Positions 1 to 5,448 of a stretch of DNA of 5,448 nucleotides are shown here, piece after piece (the stretch's first letter is position 1; each line of letters begins with the position of its first letter). The notes beneath the pieces are model-generated. The model ran no database searches. It saw nothing but the letters and a program-made list of their open reading frames with translations, and was not told where the DNA came from. The stretch spans positions 1 through 5,448 of the forward strand of contig JAGHCG010000190.1 in assembly GCA_021160565.1 (NCBI GenBank), in the 5' to 3' direction. A program made the translations under genes and the position numbers. The stretch comes from a bacterium. Its GTDB lineage: Bacteria; Ratteibacteria; UBA8468; B48-G9; JAFGKM01.

Positions 1-2
1 AT

Positions 3-134
3 TTTATTTTACTTACTCATGAAAATATAAAAGAAAAACTTGAAAAACTGAAAATAATCTTACAGAATTTTATAAAAGAAGAAAAGAAGTGGAGATATAT
101 TGACCTTAGATTTAAAGAGCCTTATATAAAATGA
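3..134 (+). CDS. ftsQ: Cell division protein FtsQ, C-terminal end (5' partial)
   Basis: An open frame enters from the left edge and ends at a TGA at 132-134, giving 43 residues that finish WRYIDLRFKEPYIK. The ending 'IDLRF...PYIK' is typical of the C-terminal beta domain of FtsQ/DivIB, where 'VDLRF' followed by a short basic tail is common. The frame abuts ftsA, which is the usual ftsQ-ftsA-ftsZ order. FtsQ is a single-pass inner-membrane protein with a periplasmic POTRA and beta domain; it joins FtsL and FtsB to control septal peptidoglycan synthesis. The transmembrane segment and POTRA domain lie outside the window. The stop overlaps the ftsA start as ATGA, suggesting coupled translation. 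The identification rests on a short tail plus context, so it is probable rather than certain. Confidence 0.8.
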   Translation, partial: FILLTHENIKEKLEKLKIILQNFIKEEKKWRYIDLRFKEPYIK

Positions 135-1381
135 ACGAAAACTTAATCACAGCACTTGATATTGGTTCCAGTAAGATTTTTGGCATAACAGGACTTGTCA
201 GAGAAACAGAAAATGAAAAAGATATTGAAGTTCTTGGAACAGAAGTTGCTGAAGTTTCAGATAAAATTATAAAGAGAGGAAGGATTGTTGATATTGAAGA
301 AGCGACAAATTTGATTTTTGATGTAATACAGTCTTTAAAAGAACAAACAGGAGAAAGAATAGAATGGATAACAATTGGAGTTGGTGGAGCATTTTTACAG
401 GGAAAGAATTATTCAAAAAAGATAGAAATAGTACCCCCTGGAAGAGAAATTGGAGAACCTGATATTCAGACACTTGAAAGGGAAATAAGAAATTCAATTA
501 TTGCTGGAAATGACACTGGAAGGAAAGTTCTTTATGTAGTACCCCAGGAATATATAATTGACGAACAGAATGTAATAAAAAAGAAACCAATTGGAATGCA
601 TGGAAATACTCTTGAAATGAAAGTGCATGTAATCACGGTGGAAGTTAATCCATTGCAGGATATACTTAATTGTATAAAAAATGCTGGAGTTCAGGTTGAA
701 AAAATTTATCCCCACTCATGGGCAGTTGCAGAATCTGTTCTTTCTGAAGAAGAAAAGAAACTCGGATGTATAGTGGTTGATATTGGAAAGGGAACGACTG
801 ATTTTGAATTAATATCTGATGAAAAAATTCTTTTGACACATTCTATAAAGATTGGAAGCTGGTATATTGATTATGACCTCTCAATTGGTTTACATACTCC
901 TTTAAGTTTTGCTGAAGAAATTAAGAAAAAATATGGATGGTGCAATTATAATTCTCTTAAAAAAGAAAAGAGTGAGGAATTGACCAGAATAATAGAAATA
1001 TTTAATCCAGCGGGGCAGTTAACAAAAAAAGTGAAACTGGAGGAGATTTCAAAAATAGTTTATGAAAGAGCGAGAGAAATTCTGGAAGATTTTATAAAAC
1101 CAAAGGTGATGAAAACTGCTCTTTTAAACTCTGTTGCTGCTGGAGTTGTTCTTTCGGGTGGTGGAGCAAGATTGAAAGGGCTTGAAAAACTGTGTGAAGA
1201 AATTTTTGAACTTCCAGCAAGAACAGGCACTCCATGTAAACTTTTCAATCTTGATAGAAATTTTCAGAAGCCAGAATTTTCCTGTGGAATAGGATTACTT
1301 ATGCTTGCTTCAAAACATCAGAAGAAAAAAGAATATAATTTTTTCCAGAAAGTTAAAAACTGGATAAAAAAATGGTTTTAA
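131..1381 (+). CDS. ftsA: Cell division protein FtsA (actin-like membrane tether of FtsZ)
   Basis: This 416-residue protein has the usual FtsA length and actin-fold motifs. They are phosphate-1 at residues 7-16 (TALDIGSSKI), phosphate-2 at 217-224 (DIGKGTTD) and an adenosine motif around 340-350 (LSGGGARLKGL). The FtsA-specific 1C subdomain lies at about 85-170 and includes VVPQEYIID near 136-144. The C-terminus (FFQKVKNWIKKWF) is an amphipathic basic/aromatic helix, as expected for the membrane-targeting sequence. FtsA polymerises on the cytoplasmic membrane and anchors FtsZ by its C-terminal peptide. The start ATG overlaps the ftsQ stop and has only a weak upstream AAAGAG (114-119), which fits translational coupling. 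An oddity is Lys220 where phosphate-2 of most FtsA proteins has Gly (DIGGGT). It ends just before the ftsZ ribosome-binding site. Assignment is firm. Confidence 0.96.
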   Translation: MNENLITALDIGSSKIFGITGLVRETENEKDIEVLGTEVAEVSDKIIKRGRIVDIEEATNLIFDVIQSLKEQTGERIEWITIGVGGAFLQGKNYSKKIEIVPPGREIGEPDIQTLEREIRNSIIAGNDTGRKVLYVVPQEYIIDEQNVIKKKPIGMHGNTLEMKVHVITVEVNPLQDILNCIKNAGVQVEKIYPHSWAVAESVLSEEEKKLGCIVVDIGKGTTDFELISDEKILLTHSIKIGSWYIDYDLSIGLHTPLSFAEEIKKKYGWCNYNSLKKEKSEELTRIIEIFNPAGQLTKKVKLEEISKIVYERAREILEDFIKPKVMKTALLNSVAAGVVLSGGGARLKGLEKLCEEIFELPARTGTPCKLFNLDRNFQKPEFSCGIGLLMLASKHQKKKEYNFFQKVKNWIKKWF

Positions 1382-1387
1382 AGGAGG
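1382..1387 (+). promoter_or_regulatory. Shine-Dalgarno site AGGAGG that decides the ftsZ start
   Basis: A perfect AGGAGG sits directly after the ftsA stop. An ATG at 1388 touches it with no spacer, which is too close for initiation. The in-frame ATG at 1397 lies nine bases downstream, at normal spacing, so 1397 is the better ftsZ start. Confidence 0.85.
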
Positions 1388-1396
1388 ATGATAAAA

Positions 1397-2476
1397 ATGG
1401 TAAGGTTTATAGAAGAGACCGAAGAAACAGAAATAATAAATGTTAAAGTGGTTGGTGTTGGAAATGCAGGAGGAAACATAATAACCAGGATTTCAGATAA
1501 AATTGATGGTGTAAGTTTTGTTATTTTCAACACAGATGCTCAATCATTAAAAAGAGCAAAAGCAGATGTTAAAATTCATATTGGAGAAAAAACAACTCAT
1601 GGAAGAGGAACAGGAAGAGACCCGCAGAAGGGAATGTTTGCTGCAAATGAAGATAAGGAAAAAATATCAGAAGTTTTGAAAAACACAAATATTGTTTTTC
1701 TTGTAGCAGGTCTTGGAGGAGGAACAGGGACAGGAAGTTCTCCTATCATAGCAAAAACAGCAAGAGAACTTGGAGCAATTGTAATTTCTTTTGTCATTAC
1801 TCCCTTTGCATTTGAGGGAGAAAGAAGAATGGAACATGCCAAAAAAGGACTTGATAATCTTCTCAATAATGTTGATACACTCATACATATTTCAAACCAG
1901 AAATTATTTGATACTGTTGGAGAGAAAGAACCTATATCTTCTGCCTTTGCGAAAATAGATGAGATGATATTAAGAACAGTTGAAGCACTTTCTGACCTTA
2001 TTTATAAACCAAAACTTCTTGATATTGATTTTGCCGACATATGTTCAATTGTTGAAAATGCTGGTAAAGGAATAGTGGGTCTTGGTTCAGGAAAAGGAGC
2101 AGAAAGGATAATTGAAGCAACCAAAGACGCAATAGAAGGACCTTTAATTGAAAAAAGTGAGATGATGGAAGCAAAAAATATTTTAATAAGTATTACTGGA
2201 AGTTCAGATTTAACACTTAAAGAAATTGGAGATGCTATGAATATGATACAGACAAGAATTGCTTCTCCTTCAAGAGTTCTGGGAGTTGCTATTGATGAAC
2301 AACTTGAAGATGAAGTTAAGATTACTCTTCTGGCAACTGGGATTGGAAAATCCTCTCCGGAAGTTAAAAAGTCTCCACCAAAGATGAAAAAAGAAGATGA
2401 ATTGCCTCTTGCAGAAACAGAGGAAAAGATGGATGTTGACACTCCAGCATTTTTGAGAAAGAAAGGAGGAAATTAA
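1397..2476 (+). CDS. ftsZ: Cell division protein FtsZ (tubulin-like GTPase)
   Basis: From the ATG at 1397 the protein is 359 residues. It carries the N-terminal nucleotide loop GVGNAGGN (20-27), NTDAQ (about 42-46), the tubulin signature GGGTGTG (107-113), PFAFEGERR (about 136-144) and the catalytic T7 loop DIDFAD (209-214), with both acidic residues Asp211 and Asp214 kept. A short linker of about 28 residues (318-345) leads to the FtsA-binding C-terminal peptide DTPAFLRK (348-355). FtsZ polymerises with GTP into the division ring. By eye alignment to E. coli FtsZ, several conserved Asn are Asp here: Asn73 to Asp75, Asn186 to Asp188 and Asn207 to Asp209. The Thr of VVT before the PF motif is also Ile. 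An upstream in-frame ATG at 1388 would add three residues (MIK) but lacks SD spacing. The last codons also encode the SD of the next gene. Family assignment is firm; normal GTPase behaviour is less certain. Confidence 0.97.
   Translation: MVRFIEETEETEIINVKVVGVGNAGGNIITRISDKIDGVSFVIFNTDAQSLKRAKADVKIHIGEKTTHGRGTGRDPQKGMFAANEDKEKISEVLKNTNIVFLVAGLGGGTGTGSSPIIAKTARELGAIVISFVITPFAFEGERRMEHAKKGLDNLLNNVDTLIHISNQKLFDTVGEKEPISSAFAKIDEMILRTVEALSDLIYKPKLLDIDFADICSIVENAGKGIVGLGSGKGAERIIEATKDAIEGPLIEKSEMMEAKNILISITGSSDLTLKEIGDAMNMIQTRIASPSRVLGVAIDEQLEDEVKITLLATGIGKSSPEVKKSPPKMKKEDELPLAETEEKMDVDTPAFLRKKGGN
2462..2469 (+). promoter_or_regulatory. Shine-Dalgarno AAAGGAGG inside the end of ftsZ
   Basis: AAAGGAGG is written across the last Lys-Lys-Gly-Gly codons of ftsZ and lies six bases before the ATG at 2476. 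That ATG shares one base with the ftsZ stop (TAATG). This arrangement predicts translational coupling between ftsZ and the downstream TIM-barrel gene. Confidence 0.85.
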
Positions 2477-3288
2477 TGAAAATAGGAATATGTAATGAAA
2501 TTTTCAATGGATGGGAGATTGAGAAAGTTTTTTCTTTTATAAAAGAGTGTGGATATGAAGGAATGGAAATAGCACCTTTTACTCTTGGGAACTCTGTTTC
2601 AGAAATTCCAGAAAGTAAAATAGAAGAGATAAAAAAACTTTCAAAAAATTATGGAATAGAAATTATTGGTACTCACTGGCTTCTTGTAAAACCTGAAGGA
2701 TTATCTGTTTCAACGAGAGATAAAAATTTAAGAGAAAAAACATCTGATTATCTCTGTGAACTTGTTAATTTTACAGCAGAAATTGGTGGTAAAGTAATGG
2801 TTTTTGGTTCTCCCAAACAGAGAAATATTGGTGAAGGTCAGACATATGAGGAAGTGAAGAAAAATTTAATTGAAACTTTATTAAAACCCCTTGAAGTTGC
2901 CAAGGGAAAGGGAATTTATATATGTCTTGAACCACTTGCCAGAACAGAAACAAATTTTATGAACACTGCAAAACAGGCAATTGAAATAATAGAGGAAGTA
3001 AATCATCCCAATCTGAAACTCCATCTTGATGTTAAAGCAATGAGTGATGAAGAAAAAGAAATACCTGAAATTATTGAGGAAGGAAAGGAATACCTTGAAC
3101 ATTTCCACGTAAATGATAAAAATTTACTTGGTCCTGGATTTGGAGACATTGATTTTGTTCCAATTATAAAAAAATTGAAAGAAATCGGTTATGATAAATG
3201 GATATCTGTTGAAGTTTTTGATTTTTCTCCCGGAGCAGAAACAATCGCAAAAAAAAGTATTGAATACCTAAAAAAGTTTTTAACATAA
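2476..3288 (+). CDS. Sugar (phosphate) isomerase/epimerase, xylose isomerase-like TIM barrel
   Basis: This 270-residue, soluble, single-domain protein belongs to the AP endonuclease 2/xylose isomerase-like TIM-barrel family (PF01261). The expected metal and catalytic residues are present: Glu152 (LEPLARTET), Asp185 (HLDVKAM), His211 (HFHVNDKN) and Glu246 (VEVFDFSPG). They sit at the same spacing as the known metal ligands of D-tagatose 3-epimerase. The GPGFGDIDF segment (219-227) is the usual glycine-rich stretch before the next strand. Members interconvert keto-sugars or related polyols with a divalent metal. The His and Arg that bind substrate in tagatose/psicose 3-epimerases appear as Ala188 and Leu217, so a classic ketose 3-epimerase is not supported and the substrate is unknown. 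The start overlaps the ftsZ stop and has a strong SD. The oxidoreductase and DUF6807 genes downstream suggest carbohydrate catabolism. No signal peptide is visible. Confidence 0.85.
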   Translation: MKIGICNEIFNGWEIEKVFSFIKECGYEGMEIAPFTLGNSVSEIPESKIEEIKKLSKNYGIEIIGTHWLLVKPEGLSVSTRDKNLREKTSDYLCELVNFTAEIGGKVMVFGSPKQRNIGEGQTYEEVKKNLIETLLKPLEVAKGKGIYICLEPLARTETNFMNTAKQAIEIIEEVNHPNLKLHLDVKAMSDEEKEIPEIIEEGKEYLEHFHVNDKNLLGPGFGDIDFVPIIKKLKEIGYDKWISVEVFDFSPGAETIAKKSIEYLKKFLT

Positions 3289-3302
3289 AAAGGAGAAAAT
3301 TA

Positions 3303-4340
3303 ATGGAAAAAGTAAAAATAGCAGTTGCAGGCCTTGGAAGAAGTGGATGGAATATTCACTGTCATCTTATTTCGCAACTCCCGGAAAAATATGAAATTTT
3401 TGCTGTTTCAGACCCTGACGAAAAAAGAAGAAGGGAAGCAAAAGATAAATTTGGATGTAAAAATTATGAAAAATTTGAAGAAATGATTGAAAATGACGAT
3501 ATAGAAGTTGTAGTTGTTGCAACTCCTTCTTATTTACATTCCTCTTATACAATTCAGGCATTAAGAAAAGGAAAGAATGTAATCTGTGAAAAACCAATGG
3601 CTACAAACCTTGAAGAAGCAGATAAAATGATTGAAGTAGCAAAAGAAGAAGGAAAGATATTAAGTGTTTTCCATAACAGAAGATACGAGCCCTCTTTCCT
3701 GAAAGTAAAAGAAGTAATTGATTCAGGAGTTCTTGGAAGAATTGTCCTTATAAAAATGATGTGGCACAGTTTTGGCAGAAGATGGGACTGGCAAACATTG
3801 AGAAAATTTGGAGGTGGAACACTTAATAACACAGGACCTCATGCTATTGACCATGCATTACAATTTTTTGGAGAAAAGGAAGACCCAGAAATTTTCTGTC
3901 ATATGGAACCGACTCTAACTCTTGGTGATGCAGAAGACCATATAAAAATAATATTTAAAGGGAGAAAATCTCCAATGGTTGACCTTGAGATAACAAGTTG
4001 TTGTGCATACCCGGAAGAAAATTATATCGTAATGGGAACACAGGGAGGTCTTAAAGGAACTTTTAAACAACTGAGGTGGAAATATTTCAATCCAGAAAAA
4101 TTGTCTGAAAGGAAATTACAGACACAGCCAACACCTGACCGTTCTTATAACATAGATGAAATCCCATGGGAAGAAGAACAAAAATGGGAAGTTGGGAAAA
4201 ATCTCTCTGACTATCAATTGAATTTCTATATTGATTTTTATAAAACAATAAGAGAAAATAAACCACTGAAAATAACACCAGAAGAAGCAAGAAGAGTAAT
4301 GTGGGTTATTGATAAGTGCCATAAAATCGCTGGTATATAA
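3303..4340 (+). CDS. Gfo/Idh/MocA-family NAD(P)-dependent oxidoreductase
   Basis: The 345-residue protein has both domains of the Gfo/Idh/MocA family. An N-terminal Rossmann fold carries GLGRSG (10-15), and an acidic SDPD after the second strand favours NAD(H). VVVVATPSYLHS follows, then CEKPMATN with the family's catalytic-position Lys97. The C-terminal alpha/beta domain has RRWDWQ and GGGTLNNTGPHAIDHAL (about 170-186), with His180 and Asp183. The family oxidises or reduces sugars, inositols and glycosides, often making 3-keto intermediates. At the position of the catalytic Asp four residues before the His in inositol dehydrogenase, this protein has Asn176; this variant seems to occur in other members. 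No Tat or Sec signal is visible, so it should be cytoplasmic. It lies 14 bases after the TIM-barrel gene, with AGGAG at 3291-3295 seven bases before the ATG. The substrate is not identifiable. Confidence 0.92.
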   Translation: MEKVKIAVAGLGRSGWNIHCHLISQLPEKYEIFAVSDPDEKRRREAKDKFGCKNYEKFEEMIENDDIEVVVVATPSYLHSSYTIQALRKGKNVICEKPMATNLEEADKMIEVAKEEGKILSVFHNRRYEPSFLKVKEVIDSGVLGRIVLIKMMWHSFGRRWDWQTLRKFGGGTLNNTGPHAIDHALQFFGEKEDPEIFCHMEPTLTLGDAEDHIKIIFKGRKSPMVDLEITSCCAYPEENYIVMGTQGGLKGTFKQLRWKYFNPEKLSERKLQTQPTPDRSYNIDEIPWEEEQKWEVGKNLSDYQLNFYIDFYKTIRENKPLKITPEEARRVMWVIDKCHKIAGI

Positions 4341-4353
4341 AAAGGAGGAAAGG

Positions 4354-5448
4354 ATGGAAATTAAGGTAAAAAATGTATTAAGAGATTTTTATAAGGGACC
4401 TATAAGTATTTCTTTTGACGGAGATGGTATATTCTATGATGGAGAGAAAAAAGTATATTTTCAAACAGATACCAAAGAGAAAAAAATTGTTTTTATTGAC
4501 GAAATGAAAAAAAATGAAGAAAAAAATTTTAATGTTGAGAGAATTGAAAATTATCCTGAAATAGTAAAAGTGAAAGATAGTGGAAAAGGAGAAGTTGATA
4601 TATTTATAAACGAACAATTATTTACCACATATCACTATTCAGAAGAAATTGCCCGTCCATTTTTAAATCCTGTTATAGGTCCTGATGGGAAATCTGTTGT
4701 AAGACCATCTGTTCCTGAAGGAAATCCAGAAAACCTTGACCATATCCATCATAGAGGAATATGGGTTGCTCATGGAGATACAAATGGAGTTGATAACTGG
4801 TCTGAAATGGAAGGGCATGGAAAAACATTACATAAAAAATTTATATCTCTTGTTTCAGGACCTATTTTTGGTAAAATTCATTCTCTGAATGATTGGGTTA
4901 ACAATAAAGGAGAAAAAATTCTTGAAGAAGAGAGAATTATCACTGTATATAATCTTCCTCAAGAAAACAGAATTATTGACCACAAAGTAATTTTGAAAGC
5001 AACAGAAGGAGAGGTTGTTTTTAAAGACACAAAGGAAAGTGGTCTTTTAAGTGTTAGGGTTTATCCCAGTATGGAAGTCAGAAATGGTGGAGTTATGAAA
5101 AATTCCTATGGAGCAGTGGGAGAAGATGAATGCTGGGGGAAAAGAGCAAACTGGTGTGATTATTACGGAAAAATTGATGAAACAACCTGTGGAATAAGCA
5201 TTTTTGATTATCCCGCAAATTTAAGATATCCAACCTGGTGGCACATAAGAAACTACGGACTTATGAGTGCAAACTTCTTTGGGCTTTCTGATTTTTATGG
5301 AAATAAGAAAATTTCAGGGACATATATTCTTCCTTCTTATCAGGAACTGAAATTATTCTATAGAATTTACATCCATTCAGGAACAACAGAAGAAGCAAAA
5401 GTAAAAGAGAAATATTTAAACTTTCTCTATCAACCTAAAGGAGAAATA
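4354..5448 (+). CDS. DUF6807 ('PmoA-like') protein, 3' end cut by window edge
   Basis: An ATG at 4354, five bases after AGGAGG (4343-4348), opens a frame with no stop through the last base, giving 365 codons. It matches my memory of the DUF6807 family, often labelled 'PmoA'. Hallmarks are RPFLNPVIGPDG (101-112), DHIHHRGIWVAHGDTNGVDNW (129-149) and PTWWHIRNYGLMSANFFG (293-310). The His-rich first block and the Trp/His block are plausible ligand-binding sites, but no activity is established that I can cite. The 'methane oxygenase' label is misleading: this has no membrane segments and does not resemble particulate methane monooxygenase subunit A. Such genes commonly neighbour Gfo/Idh dehydrogenases and sugar isomerases, as here, so a role in carbohydrate processing is inferred. 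Length and motif order suggest the C-terminus is nearly complete. No signal peptide is seen. Confidence 0.85.
   Translation, partial: MEIKVKNVLRDFYKGPISISFDGDGIFYDGEKKVYFQTDTKEKKIVFIDEMKKNEEKNFNVERIENYPEIVKVKDSGKGEVDIFINEQLFTTYHYSEEIARPFLNPVIGPDGKSVVRPSVPEGNPENLDHIHHRGIWVAHGDTNGVDNWSEMEGHGKTLHKKFISLVSGPIFGKIHSLNDWVNNKGEKILEEERIITVYNLPQENRIIDHKVILKATEGEVVFKDTKESGLLSVRVYPSMEVRNGGVMKNSYGAVGEDECWGKRANWCDYYGKIDETTCGISIFDYPANLRYPTWWHIRNYGLMSANFFGLSDFYGNKKISGTYILPSYQELKLFYRIYIHSGTTEEAKVKEKYLNFLYQPKGEI
5437..5443 (+). promoter_or_regulatory. Possible Shine-Dalgarno for a next gene just beyond the window
   Basis: AAAGGAG lies in the final codons of the DUF6807 frame, five bases before the edge. It resembles the SD sites at the three junctions upstream (AAAGGAGG or AAAAGGAG followed by A-rich sequence and ATG). 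If it works the same way, another gene starts within a few bases of 5448 and overlaps or abuts this frame. The start itself is not in the window. Confidence 0.4.

Noticed and set aside
1388..1396. Longer ftsZ start at ATG 1388 (MIKMVRF)
   Set aside because: The ATG directly touches AGGAGG with no spacer, and the ATG at 1397 has nine-base spacing. The three extra residues add no conserved sequence.
1597..1884. Reverse-strand frame opposite the FtsZ tubulin signature
   Set aside because: The Pro/Val repeats (PVPVPPPRP) are the complement of the GGGTGTG codons, so this is a shadow.
2002..2442. 146-codon reverse-strand open frame opposite ftsZ
   Set aside because: It lies wholly inside the well-conserved ftsZ frame, is Ser/Ile-rich in the way expected from the complement of AT-rich coding DNA, and shows no recognisable domain.
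3289..3302. Promoter or terminator between the TIM-barrel and oxidoreductase genes
   Set aside because: Only 14 bases are present and they are taken up by an SD and A-rich spacer; there is no hairpin or -10/-35 pair.
4378..4617. Reverse-strand Phe/Ile-rich frame resembling a membrane peptide
   Set aside because: It is antisense to the Lys/Glu-rich start of the DUF6807 gene; A-rich codons read backwards as Phe/Ile. No SD or family match.
4354..5448. Particulate methane monooxygenase subunit A
   Set aside because: 'PmoA' labels circulate for this family, but there are no transmembrane helices and the sequence is a soluble DUF6807-type protein.
2476..5448. Recent horizontal insertion of the sugar genes next to ftsZ
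   Set aside because: Base composition and AGA/AGG arginine preference match the fts genes, and no repeats, integrase or insertion-sequence remnants are visible.

Overview
The window is a compact, AT-rich (roughly one third G+C), all-forward stretch of a bacterial chromosome. It holds the end of a division and cell-wall (dcw) cluster followed directly by carbohydrate-metabolism genes. Arginine is coded almost only by AGA/AGG in every gene, and neighbouring genes overlap or lie at most 15 bases apart, so the six genes look like one long-resident transcription unit. ftsQ-ftsA-ftsZ order implies a walled bacterium. The low G+C, divergent FtsZ and FtsA, and the Gfo/Idh plus DUF6807 plus TIM-barrel set are reminiscent of uncultured lineages near Omnitrophota/Ratteibacteria or other PVC-like groups. 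That placement is a low-confidence inference.

Layout: positions 3-134 are the last 43 codons of ftsQ. ftsA (131-1381) overlaps it by ATGA. ftsZ (best start 1397, end 2476) follows after a strong Shine-Dalgarno (SD) site. A sugar isomerase/epimerase-type TIM barrel (2476-3288) overlaps the ftsZ stop by one base. Next come a Gfo/Idh/MocA oxidoreductase (3303-4340) and a DUF6807 ('PmoA-like') gene (4354 to the right edge, still open). No terminator, promoter, tRNA, repeat, CRISPR or mobile element was recognised, and no intergenic gap exceeds 15 bases.

How the genes work together: FtsZ forms the cytokinetic ring. FtsA tethers it to the membrane through its C-terminal amphipathic helix and binds the FtsZ tail (DTPAFLRK). 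FtsQ belongs to the FtsQLB regulator of septal wall synthesis. The last three genes form a typical sugar-processing set (isomerase/epimerase, NAD(P)-dependent oxidoreductase, conserved protein of unknown function) whose substrate cannot be read from sequence.

The most notable points are the ftsZ-to-sugar-gene junction, where the ribosome-binding site is written inside the FtsZ tail codons, and a set of Asn-to-Asp changes at normally conserved FtsZ nucleotide-site and catalytic-loop positions.
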